DNA of 64,000 bases from the NCBI GenBank assembly GCA_024407855.1, contig JAKSVQ010000003.1, forward strand, positions 1 to 64,000, read 5' to 3'. A model generated the notes under the pieces. That model was not told where the DNA came from and did not search any database. It was given only the letters and a program-made list of their open reading frames with translations. Below are positions 54,964 through 64,000 of the stretch, in pieces (positions within the stretch are counted from its first letter, which is position 1; every line of letters begins with the position of its first letter). Source of the DNA: Mycoplasmoidaceae bacterium. Its GTDB lineage: Bacteria; Bacillota_I; Bacilli_A; Mycoplasmatales; Mycoplasmoidaceae. The translations under genes and the position numbers were made by a program.

Positions 54964-56379
54964 TTATTTCTTTGCTTGAGCTTTTTGCTTACTTTTTACT
55001 TTATCACTAATAAAGAAACCGAAATAAGTAAAGATTCCAGCTGTCAATGTTATTGACATAATCCGAATAATAATTGTAAATGGTAAGGCATTTTTATATG
55101 TAAATAAGTGTGTCTTATTTCATAGGATGTCTTGGATTGGATCTAATACTCCTGTTAGTTGGTTATAGCGGTTAGAGATAACTATATCTTTACCGTCTTG
55201 AATACGATATGATGTTGCGCCATCAAAGAAACCACAAATAGTGTCATCAATAATGTATGCTGCATCAATATATATGGCATAGCCATATGTTCGTGTATTA
55301 TAAGTGTTGTATTGTAAACCTAATGTATACATTAGTTTCACACCTTTATATGTTAATGAAATGTTATTAACATGGTCATGGCCAAAGACAGATGTGACTT
55401 TTGTTTCTTTTGCGATTTCAACTAATGAGTCAAACAATCCAGATTTTTCACCAGTGTCATAACAAATATCTTCTTGCTTAACTCCATAGTTAAATTGCAC
55501 ATCTGGGCTAGTGCCTCTTTTATCCCATGCTTCTTGCATTTCAATATATGGAATGTGACTAAATGTAAGGATTTCTGGTAATTTGCCACTACCACTTTGT
55601 CTTGTTGATTCAACTTGGGCGTTGAATCAAGCAACAAAAGCGTCATTTTTCTTCATTAGTGCTTCGCAATCAAAGAAGAATAATGAACTTAGTATCTTAT
55701 TATTACTACCTAATACTTCAATAAAGTTAGTACCATAGCCATATGTTGCTGGGTTTGCTTCATCAACAATAGCTGATCGAGCTAAACAATGAGCTGCTGG
55801 ATTTCCACCTTCAACAAATATTCCCGATGTTGTATTAAATGCTTGTTTACGACTTGGCCAATATTTATATCCGACTTTTTCTCATCCTTGGCCATCATGG
55901 TTGCCTAGAACAAACGTTCAATATTGATTTCTTTCTTCAAAGAAATTAACAAGTTTTTGTTGTCAAACATTGTCATTAACAAAATAAATGTTGTCACCAC
56001 ATAAAACAACCAAATCAGGTTTTTCCTTTTTCAAGATTTGGTCTAACACATCAAATACTAATGCATCATTGGGGGTATCATTATTTAAGTGAAAATCAGA
56101 CATTGTGATGATTTTAAAATCATCAACAATGTTTCCGCTTTCATCTTCTTTTCAAACTTTCATTGGTTGTCCTTCTTCTTCAAGAACATGGACTTCACCA
56201 CTAGTTGTTGGGTTGTTGCCAGTTGGGCCTAAAGCAACCTTTGGATTGAACATTATCTTCATTGCTAGTCAAAAACCAAACACAATTGTTAGAATTGATA
56301 GCAAAACAATTGAAATAATAAATAATGGTCCTTTGGTGCTAAATAGTAGACTATTTGTTTTCTTTGTTTTCTTCATCAT
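54964..56379 (-). CDS. Membrane-anchored metallophosphoesterase
   Basis: 471 residues. One membrane helix near 20-42 and one near the C-terminus (TIIIRIMSITLTAGIFTYFGFF) flank a calcineurin-like domain. Metal-binding motifs in order: ITMSDFHLN, LCGDNIY, VLGNHDGQG, LTFSHIP and SVFGHDHVN, all intact. The domain would face outward if the N-terminus is inside. The substrate is unknown; a nucleotide, phospholipid or nucleic acid are all possible. TGA-Trp in several places. The TATAAT six bases before the ATG makes it leaderless. Confidence 0.82.
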
Positions 56380-56385
56380 GTTTCA

Positions 56386-56391
56386 ATTATA
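56386..56391 (-). promoter_or_regulatory. -10 box of the metallophosphoesterase; leaderless
   Basis: Minus-strand TATAAT lies six bases before the ATG and directly after the T-run of the tRNA-Arg terminator. Confidence 0.65.
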
Positions 56392-56396
56392 AACAA

Positions 56397-56427
56397 AAAA
56401 CCTAGCTGATTCCGTTCAACTAGGTTC
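56397..56427 (-). terminator. Terminator of tRNA-Arg
   Basis: Minus strand: AACCTAGTTGA pairs with TCAGCTAGGTT (one G-U) around ACGGAA, followed by TTTTTTG. Confidence 0.85.
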
Positions 56428-56431
56428 TAAA

Positions 56432-56508
56432 TGGCGCGCCAGAGAGGATTCGAACCTCCGACCACGCGCTTAGAAGGCGCGTACTCTATCCAACTGAGCT
56501 ACTGGCAC
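56432..56508 (-). tRNA. tRNA-Arg (anticodon UCU)
   Basis: 77 nt with encoded CCA. Acceptor GTGCCAG / CTGGCGC (one G-U), D-arm AGCTCAGTTGGATAGAGT, anticodon stem CGCGC / GCGCG with loop CTTCTAA giving anticodon UCU (AGA/AGG codons), T-arm GGAGG-TTCGAAT-CCTCT, discriminator G. AGA is the main Arg codon expected in this AT-rich genome. Confidence 0.95.
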
Positions 56509-56580
56509 AATGTTTATCTATTATAACACATTATGTATCTTGTCATATTATCTTATTAAGTATTTATCACTTTTATACTT

Positions 56581-56586
56581 TATAAT
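56581..56586 (+). promoter_or_regulatory. -10 box of tig
   Basis: TATAAT followed by a 28-base gap containing AAGAGG, then the tig ATG at 56615. Confidence 0.6.
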
Positions 56587-56614
56587 TTAATCACTTGTAA
56601 AAGAGGTAAACAAA

Positions 56615-57949
56615 ATGAAAATTTTATCTGTGAAAAACAATAAAAATGATTGTACTTTTGAAATTGAATTAGATGCAAAGAATTGAAAGACTAGCATAGC
56701 TAATGAAAAGAAAAACTTAGCCAAGAACATTCAAATTCAAGGCTTTAGAAAAGGTCATGTGCCACAAGCTGAAATTGACAAGAGAATTTCTAAGCAAGAA
56801 GTAGCAATGCGTGCATTAGAACGCAGTCAAAACAAAATGATCCAAGATATTCTTGGTTCAAAAGAATTTAAAGATTCTAACTGTATTGACTCAGTCAGCA
56901 AAATGGAGGTAGTTAAACTTGAACCTACTCCAGTTTTAAAAATTAATTTTGAATTAGTACCAGAAGTACTAGATTTTAAATCAAAAGATGTAAAAGATAT
57001 TACTCTTCCACCATTTAATGCACCAAAAGTATCTGATGAAATGGTTAAACAACAAATCAAGATGATGATTAAACCAGATGCAATGGTTTCAGCAAAGAAA
57101 GATGGTGTTGTTGCCAAAGGTAACATTGCTGTTATTGATTTTAAAGGGTTTGTTGATGGCAAACCATTTAAAGGTGGCGAAGGCAAAAACTTCGAACTTG
57201 AAATCGGTTCAAAATCATTCATTGACAACTTTGAAGACCAATTAGTTGGTTGCAAAAAGAATGATATGCGAACAGTTAGTGTCACATTCCCAAAAGAATA
57301 TGGTGTAAAAGATCTAGCTGGCAAACCAGCCAAGTTTGAAGTAGTCATCAAAGATGTCAAGGAAATTGAATATCCTGAAATCACTAAAGACTACTGCAAG
57401 AAGTTTGCTATGGACTGTGCTAATATGGAAGAACTTGAAAAGCACATTAAGAAACTATTTATCCAAGAAGCTGAAATGCGTTATCAAGATATGGCAGTAA
57501 GAATCATTAATGATGCTATTGCCAAGAAAGCTAAATTAAGCTACTACCCAAGAAGCTTAATTGAAATGCACAAACGTCAAATCATGGGTCAATATGAGCA
57601 AGAAGCTAAACGTGCTGGTTTTAAAACTCTTGACCAATATAAAAAAGCAATTGGTCTAGACAATAAAAAGTTTGAAGAAGTACTAGACAGTTCTGCTCAT
57701 TCAACATTAAATGTTGCATTAACATATGAAAAGCTAATTGAAGAATACAAACTTAAAGTAACTGAAGCAGATAGTAAAGATTATCTTGATAAGCTAACAA
57801 GATATGTTGGTGGTGATGCTAAAAAAGCAAAAGAAATGTACGAAAAGAACAAAGAATATGCTGATAGCAACATCTTACGTGATAAACTATTCAAAAAATT
57901 AATTGAAGAATGTAAAAAAGAAGCACCAAAGGCTAAGGAAAATAAATAA
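56615..57949 (+). CDS. tig: Trigger factor (ribosome-associated chaperone)
   Basis: 444 residues. The N-terminal ribosome-binding domain contains QGFRKGHVP (the GFRxGxxP signature) near 43-51. The PPIase domain (about 150-235) includes GNIAVIDFKGFVDGKPFKGGEGKNFELEIGS in pieces such as DFKGFVDG and GGEGKNFELEIGS. A helical C-terminal domain follows. It folds nascent chains at the exit tunnel. The start is set by AAGAGGT and a TGA-Trp at 56684. A lipoprotein lies between tig and lon, which are adjacent in M. genitalium as I recall. Confidence 0.95.
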
Positions 57950-57970
57950 GTTAAAACTTATTTATTTTTT
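57941..57970 (+). terminator. Terminator after tig
   Basis: A long AT-rich stem AATAAATAAG / CTTATTTATT with loop TTAAAA, then TTTT. It overlaps the tig stop. Confidence 0.8.
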
Positions 57971-57981
57971 ATTTTAAAATT

Positions 57982-57987
57982 TATAAT
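57982..57987 (+). promoter_or_regulatory. -10 box of the large lipoprotein; leaderless
   Basis: TATAAT with six bases to the ATG at 57994 and no ribosome-binding site. Confidence 0.7.
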
Positions 57988-57993
57988 AATTGA

Positions 57994-60042
57994 ATGAGTA
58001 TCAAATTTACAAAAAAGCTTTTGAAACTTAGTGCTGGTGTCCCGACTGCTGTTTTAGCAATAGCTGGCACATCTTTTATTGTTAGCTGTGATCCTAATGC
58101 ATTTCAACCACATAATATTACTTATGTTAGTTGCACAAAGGATTATTTTGTAAAACAAGATCAAACAACTAATCTAATTTTTAAATTTAATGGTGATACA
58201 CGACCAAGTGAAATTGAAACATTTGAAATTAATGACGAATCACGAATGGCCGTGATTACTAAGACTCATATCCCATTAGATGAAAATGGAGAATTTTTAA
58301 TTACTCTATCTGTAACAAAAAATGTTATAGAAATGGAAAAGTGAGAACCAAGTTTCATTGCAACATATGAAATTGATGATGAAGAGTTATTTGAGGTTAT
58401 TAAACCAGAAAACTTAACTTTCACATATGATGCTGTTCAATTTAACCTTGTCAAAATTGAACCTGAAGTGAACATCACAATTGATCAACCTGTTAAATAT
58501 ACTTTTAGCACTGAAGCATATCAATACATCAATCTTATTGATTCAGTTGAATTGTATGGTGATGCTGAAAGCATATTAGATTTGCCAATTTCAACTAGTA
58601 TCACTTTAGACCAAGACCATATGTTCCAATTAACATTAATTCCCAAAGCATCAATCCCTGGCAAGGCTGGCGATTTGCCTTTAGGCTTTAAGTTTAATTA
58701 CAAACATGATCAACAAACTATTACTGCAAGATTTGATAGTAACTACAACTTCTTCTATGTTGATTTTGGAACAGTGCTAAATAATAATTTTGCTTTTGCT
58801 TCTTATAACCAAGTAATTACAAAAGCAATGGGTATAACACTACCTAAACCTTACAAAGTAAGCAAAATTAACCATATTGATTTAGTTAGTGACACTGCCG
58901 AAACTGCAATTACATTGGTCAATGCTGATAACATTGAAGTTGATGAAAATGGATACTTTTTATTGAAATTCAAAAATTGAATTCCCGACGAACAGCAGGG
59001 ACTAGTAGTTGCTCCTTTTCATTTAGTTTACAGCTTTAATATTGATGGATTCAGTGAAACAATTACATTTACATCTAAACCATATGATGCAACAATAATG
59101 TACAACGAACCATATGACAACCATGCGGTTAAAATAAATGCCATCTCTGATGGTACAGTTGCATTTAGGATTAGTCGAAAAGACTCTAAAATTTATACTA
59201 ATAATTACTTTATTACTTACACAATAAATGATGGTGAAGCACAGGTTTATAACTTAAGCGAATATGAAGCACCATTAATTGAATTGAAAAAAGGTGATGC
59301 ACTGTATGTTCGCAATTACAGCGATTATCTTAATCAAGTTTGATCAATTGGCGTAAATGACTACATATATTGTGATACAACAATGCCATTTACATTACAG
59401 GGTGATGTTTCAGCATTATTGTACACTGATCCAATTGATCCTGAAAATGTTACACCATTAACAGGACATGATTATTGCTTTTATGGATTGTTTGGTGGAG
59501 CAGATGTTTATAGTGTCAGTGATAACTTCTTGCCATCAATGTTACTTAGTAATTCATGCTATCGCAAAATGTTCTTCCAATCACAATCAACTATTCTAGA
59601 TGATTATGGTTTGTTTAAAGCACCATCATTGCCTGCAATTACTGCTTATCCTTCTTGCTATCAAGAAATGTTTTATGGGTGCAAAAACCTTATAACTCCA
59701 CCAAAGGAGATTTATGCGCTTACACCAGCTACTAGTTCATTCCAATCAATGTTTGCTGGTTGCAAAGCATTGGAAAAGTCGCCAATTTTGGATTTTGATA
59801 TGGACCCTACATCCCCTTACCAAGGCTATGGTTGTTGAGACATGTTCAATGGTTGTTCTTCCTTAAAAGAGATATCAATGCGTACATTTGATGCCAAAAA
59901 GAAGCCATTCAATTTTCAAATAACACAAAACTGGGTTCTTGGTGTTCCACAAAGTGGTACATTCTATTACAATGGTGGTGAATGCACAAGAACACCATAT
60001 AGTATTCCTCGTGGTTGAACAATCAAACCATTTCCGTACTAA
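57994..60042 (+). CDS. Large surface lipoprotein with BspA-like C-terminal repeats
   Basis: 682 residues. Signal peptide and lipobox SFIVSC (Cys near 32). The region 40-360 contains repeated beta-sandwich-like units of about 105 residues (each with a VKIEPE/INHIDLVS-type strand and a DENG.F.L.L or LDQDHMFQLTL strand). Around 400-470 is a spacer. The C-terminal 150 residues carry repeats CYRKMFF, CYQEMFYGCKNL, FQSMFAGCKAL and MFNGCSSLKEI, a BspA-like LRR pattern. It is probably a multi-domain surface adhesin; target unknown. Confidence 0.8.
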
Positions 60043-60064
60043 ATTTCAAAATTTTTAAAATAAA

Positions 60065-60091
60065 TTAGCACTCTCACTAAAAAAGTGCTAA
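60065..60091. promoter_or_regulatory. CIRCE operator (HrcA site) upstream of lon
   Basis: TTAGCACTC, nine-base spacer TCACTAAAA, AAGTGCTAA, with the same arms as the clpB operator. It lies 21 bases before the lon ATG, overlapping the expected transcription start. Confidence 0.92.
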
Positions 60092-60112
60092 AATATATAT
60101 ACGGAGGTTATT

Positions 60113-62482
60113 ATGAAGAACTCAAATAACAAGAATTTATTAATTACACGAGGAGTAATCTGTTTTCCTAATATTGAAAAAGATATTGAGATTGCTCGAG
60201 AAGCTTCAATTAATGCAATTAATAATGCTTACGATAATGGCAATAAAGAAATCATCATCACTGCCCAAATTAACCCAAAATTAGACAGTGTTAAGAAAAT
60301 TGATGAGATCTACAATATTGGTGTTATTGCAAAGATTACTAAAATTGCTCGAACTGAAAATGAAATGACAGTCACTGTCATGCCTAAAGCTCGTGTGTTA
60401 ATTAATAATATTAATATTGATAGTGCAAAGAACAATATTAAGTGTGAATACACAGAAATTAATGATCAACAACTATATAAGATTGATGAATCAAAAGAAT
60501 TTGATACATTATTAGAATTATTAAATCGTTATGATCAAAAGATTACAGCACGAATTCGTGATGTCATCATTGAAAATGAAAAGAAGAATAAATCAAATGA
60601 TTTTATTGATCTAGTTTATCAAATTACTAATTTGTTGCCAGTTCACTTTGACCAAAAGCAACAAATCTTAGCCCTAAACACTTTGCCATTAAAGATTGAT
60701 GCTTTAACTGGTTTATTATCTAATCCTGCTGACTTAAGCAAGGTCGAAAAAGATATTAACAAGAAGCTAAACGAAAGTTTAAACAAACAACAACGAGAAT
60801 TCTATTTACGTGAAAAGATGCGAACAATTAAGGAAGAACTTGGTGAAATTTCTTCCCGTGAAAACGATTCAACAATGTTCCGTAAAAAACTACGTGAAAA
60901 TCCTTATCCAAAACAAATTAAGGAAAAACTTGAATCAGAAATTAACCATCTTGAATCGTCTAACCCACAAGAATCTTCAATGATCAGAACATATATTGAA
61001 TGATTATTGAATATTCCTTGATGGCAAGAAAACAAAGACAATAATGACTTTAACAAAGTTAAAGGTACATTAGATGCTAGCCACTATGGTCTAGAAAAGG
61101 TAAAAGAAAGAATTGTTGAATATTTAGCTGTGCGAGCTAAAAGTAAAAACACTAAAGCACCAATTATTTGTTTAGTTGGTCCTCCTGGTGTTGGCAAATC
61201 ATCACTAGCAAAATCAATTGCTGATGCTTTAGGCAAACCATTTGTTAAAATGGCTCTTGGTGGTGTTAAGGATGAATCAGAAATTCGAGGCCATAGAAGA
61301 ACCTATCTAGGTTCAATGCCTGGTCGAATTATTAAAGCTATGAAGAAAGCTGGGGTTATTAACCCATTATTCCTATTAGATGAAATTGATAAGATGTCTT
61401 CTGACCAAAGAGGTGATCCAGCTTCTGCGATGCTAGAAGTACTAGATCCAGAACAAAACTCTCGATTTAGTGATAACTATATCGAAGAAGACTATGACTT
61501 ATCAAAGGTTATGTTCGTAGCGACAGCTAACTATGCTGAACAAATTCCAGCGGCATTATATGACCGTCTTGAAATTATTGAGTTAACTTCATATACTGAA
61601 TTAGAAAAATTAGCAATTGCTAAGAAATATTTAATTCCTAAGGTATTAAAGGATTCTGGACTAACAAGTAAAGACCTAACATTCAATGATGATGCCTTAA
61701 TGTTCATCATTCGTCACTATACACAAGAAGCTGGTGTACGTGAACTTGAAAGAATGATTCGTAAGATTGCTAGAAAATTAGTGGTTGAACAATTAACATC
61801 AAAAAAGAAAACAACTAAGAATATTGATAAAGCTGCTGCTAAGTTCTACTTAGACAAAGAAATCTTTGAATATAACATCAAAGAAAAAGTTAACATTCCT
61901 GGTGTTGTTAATGGTATGGCTTATACTTCTGCTGGTGGTGACTTGCTACAAATTGAAGTTACCCACTATAAAGGCAAAGGTGGTGTTAACATCACTGGTA
62001 ACCTAAAAGAAACAATGAAGGAATCAGCCCAAGTAGCTTTAGCTTTTGTTAAAGCTAATGCCAAGAAATTTGGTATCAAAGATATTAACTTTGCAAAAAC
62101 TGATATCCATATTCACGTTCCAACAGGTGGTGTACCAAAAGATGGTCCATCGGCTGGTGTCACACTAACAACCGCAATTATTTCGGCTTTAACTAACCGT
62201 CCAGTTAAATCAACATTATCAATGACTGGTGAAATCACTTTACGTGGTAAAGTTCTTATTATTGGTGGAGTAAAAGAAAAGACAATTTCCGCTCATCGTG
62301 GTGGTGTTAACACAATCATCATCCCAGCACGAGATGAACGATTCTTAAAAGATGTCCCACCTGAAGTTAAAGACAACATCACTGTTTATCTAGTTGAACA
62401 CTATGATGAAATCTATTCAATTGTGTTTAATGGCAAACCTTTAAAAGAGACAAAAATTATTAAAGGTAAAAAAGTGAAATAA
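60113..62482 (+). CDS. lon: ATP-dependent protease Lon
   Basis: 789 residues. It has an N-terminal substrate domain (about 1-200), a helical region with REFYLREKMRTIKEELGE, an AAA module with Walker A GPPGVGKSSLAK and FLLDEIDKM, and a protease domain with the catalytic Ser680 in PKDGPSAGV and the Lys in IGGVKEKTISA. It degrades damaged proteins and is heat-induced through CIRCE. The ribosome-binding site is CGGAGG. The first TGA-Trp near 61001 joins the two halves. Confidence 0.97.
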
Positions 62483-62483
62483 A

Positions 62484-62507
62484 AAAAGAGGTTTAACCTC
62501 TTTTTAT
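62484..62507. terminator. Bidirectional terminator between lon and ackA
   Basis: Stem AAAAAGAGG / CCTCTTTTT with loop TTTAA. It overlaps the ackA stop codon. Confidence 0.88.
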
Positions 62508-63688
62508 TTTGCTAAGGCTTTAACATCGCCAGCAATCATTAACTCTTCATTTGTTCTAACTCTAAATAATCTTGTGTCAGAACCTGAAGCAGTAACTTCT
62601 AGATAGTCACCATACTTTTCATGATTTTTGTTTGTGTCATATTTTAAGTTCATTAATTTAACACGGTCACAAACACCTTCTAGCAAGTCTGGATCGTTTT
62701 CACCACAGCCAGCTGTGAAAACAATTGCATCAACTTTACCTAGTTCATTAGCATATTGCACAACATAGTTAGCAATACGTTGTAATTGAATTTCTCTAGC
62801 AAGCTTAGCATTAGCATCACCAGCTTTTGCTTTAGCAATAACATCACGAGAGTCACTTGAACCAGCAATTCCTAGCATTCCTGCTTTTTTATTTAATTCA
62901 GCATTAACTTGTTCACCAGTTAAACCTTGTGTTAACAAATAAGTGCAAACAGAAGCATCAATGTCACCACATCTTGTTCCCATGATTAGACCTTGCAATG
63001 GACTTAAACCCATAGTTGTATCATATGATTTGCCTTCTTTAATTGCACAAATTGATGCACCGTTTCCAATATGGCAAACAACTAAGTTAGGGTTTTTCTT
63101 TCCAAGAACTTCTTCCATTTTCTTAGCAATATAACGATAGCTAGTACCATGGAATCCATATTTCTTGATTTCATATTTTTCTGTTGTTTGACGATCTAAG
63201 CAGTAATCAGAGTTAACGGCAGGGATAGTTGAATGGTATGAAGTATCAAAGACACCAACGTTGTAAGAGTTTGGTACTAATTTTTTAAAGACTTTGATAA
63301 CTGTTGTTTCACATGGATTGTGTAATGGAGCAATCTTGCCATATTCAATGGCTTTATTCAAAATCTTTTCATCATCAACAATAGTTGATTCTTTAAAGAA
63401 CTTACCACCCATAGCAATACGGTGACCAATACCAACAATATCATTTAAATCTTCAATTACTTTTAATTCTTTTAGAGCATCTAATGCAATTTGCACAGCT
63501 GCAGTATGATCTGGCATTGGTGCATCTTTTTCAATTGTTTGATTTGATGCAGTTTTAACTTTGATGTGACCATCAACAAAGATTCTTTCACATAAACCAT
63601 TGGCAAGTTCAGCTAAATCTTCGTAATTATATACACGAAATTTAATTGAACTAGAGCCAGCATTAATAACTAATATTTTCTTGTTCAT
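62504..63688 (-). CDS. ackA: Acetate kinase
   Basis: 394 residues. ILVINAGSSSIKFRVY at the N-terminus and GIGHRIAMGGKFF, with FDTSYHSTIP, YGFHGTSYRY, HIGNGASICAI and GLSPLQGLIMGTRCGDID, are all acetate kinase signatures. It makes ATP from acetyl phosphate, the main substrate-level ATP step after pyruvate in mycoplasmas. No TGA codon is needed. It is monocistronic, with a TATAAT at 63717-63712 and an AAGGA ribosome-binding site. Confidence 0.97.
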   Translation of the reverse strand: MNKKILVINAGSSSIKFRVYNYEDLAELANGLCERIFVDGHIKVKTASNQTIEKDAPMPDHTAAVQIALDALKELKVIEDLNDIVGIGHRIAMGGKFFKESTIVDDEKILNKAIEYGKIAPLHNPCETTVIKVFKKLVPNSYNVGVFDTSYHSTIPAVNSDYCLDRQTTEKYEIKKYGFHGTSYRYIAKKMEEVLGKKNPNLVVCHIGNGASICAIKEGKSYDTTMGLSPLQGLIMGTRCGDIDASVCTYLLTQGLTGEQVNAELNKKAGMLGIAGSSDSRDVIAKAKAGDANAKLAREIQLQRIANYVVQYANELGKVDAIVFTAGCGENDPDLLEGVCDRVKLMNLKYDTNKNHEKYGDYLEVTASGSDTRLFRVRTNEELMIAGDVKALAK

Positions 63689-63711
63689 AATTTTCCTTAT
63701 CTAATGTTAAA

Positions 63712-63717
63712 ATTATA
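63712..63717 (-). promoter_or_regulatory. -10 box of ackA
   Basis: Minus-strand TATAAT about 24 bases before the ackA ATG; AAGGA lies between. Confidence 0.6.
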
Positions 63718-63756
63718 AACTTTAATAATAACATTATTAAAAATACTTTGATAACT

Positions 63757-63762
63757 TATAAT
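63757..63762 (+). promoter_or_regulatory. -10 box of the final gene; leaderless
   Basis: TATAAT seven bases before the ATG at 63770, with no ribosome-binding site. Confidence 0.65.
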
Positions 63763-63769
63763 AATTTAT

Positions 63770-64000
63770 ATGAAAGCATCAAAATTTTTGAATATATTTA
63801 TCCCAGTTTTAGCTGGAACATCAATTGCTGCTGTACCAGCAGGAATTTATATTGGCAATCAAGGAATCTTTCACTTTCAAGTGCAAGTTAGTTCCTTAGA
63901 TGATTGTGCAACATTAAATAACACTGGAGCAACAGTTGGTCGTGACTTTGTTACAACCATTACATTAAAGGAAGGCTATACAATTGATAGCTTTGACGTC
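63770..64000 (+). CDS. Secreted or membrane-anchored surface protein, N-terminal part (truncated by window edge)
   Basis: 77 residues are visible. A basic start MKASKFLN is followed by a hydrophobic stretch (IFIPVLAGTSIAAVPAGIYIG). Unlike the other surface proteins here there is no lipobox Cys after it, so it is either cleaved by signal peptidase I or stays as a membrane anchor. The visible mature part (VQVSSLDDCATLNNTGATVG) resembles the beta-rich modules of the lipoproteins, but no family is certain. Confidence 0.65.
   Translation, partial: MKASKFLNIFIPVLAGTSIAAVPAGIYIGNQGIFHFQVQVSSLDDCATLNNTGATVGRDFVTTITLKEGYTIDSFDV

Overview
The window comes from an AT-rich mollicute (Mycoplasma sensu lato). 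Many obvious genes run through in-frame TGA codons at conserved tryptophan positions (for example the WCGPC motif of thioredoxin, and inside DnaB, IleS, PolC, EF-Tu and TopA), so TGA is read as Trp. Reading them this way joins fragmented open frames into full-length genes, and coordinates here use that code. Two gene orders as I remember them from M. genitalium support a relative of the pneumoniae group: rpsF-ssb-rpsR-rplI-dnaB-lipoprotein-ung, and tig next to lon. I cannot assign a species.

Layout. 1-8.9 kb: the ribosomal/replication operon rpsF-ssb-rpsR-rplI-dnaB, a lipoprotein, ung, two tandem APC permeases and a macro-domain-like protein. 8.9-12.8 kb (minus): rpsD, a lipoprotein, a PnuC-like transporter, a HIT protein and a BI-1-like membrane protein. 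12.9-19.5 kb: tlyA-dinB, ileS (minus), ispH and an alanine-dehydrogenase-like gene (minus). 19.5-26.4 kb: rpsP-rplS-YitT-trmD, then a cluster sharing a repeated leader (two small paralogues and a DprA-like gene), topA and trxA. 26.4-31.3 kb: two rpmG copies, secE, nusG, rpsB, a ParA-like gene (minus) and a BspA-like lipoprotein. 31.3-43.2 kb (minus): rsmG, mnmG, tRNA-Gln, RNase P RNA, polC, dxr, cdsA, frr, pyrH, tsf. 43.2-49.8 kb: cls, recU with the fourth copy of the leader, a tandem RpiB-like gene (minus) and a large SF1 helicase. 49.8-64 kb: tuf, a small structured-RNA/peptide unit, a lipoprotein bracketed by a duplicated clpB 3' end, clpB, a membrane metallophosphoesterase, tRNA-Arg, tig, a large lipoprotein, lon, ackA and a truncated secreted protein.

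How the genes work together. Most are core replication, translation, protein quality-control and surface functions. clpB and lon each carry a CIRCE operator, indicating a small HrcA heat-shock regulon. dxr and ispH imply a non-mevalonate isoprenoid route. The most unusual signal is a roughly 100-bp leader present four times, with invariant upstream boxes followed by a terminator-like hairpin. It precedes dprA, recU and two small paralogous genes and suggests a dedicated recombination/DNA-processing regulon. Other points of interest are a 23-residue membrane-peptide transcription unit with two leader hairpins, a decayed clpB duplicate, an RpiB fusion, a ParA-like protein without a P-loop, and widespread leaderless promoters placed directly on the T-tract of the preceding terminator.
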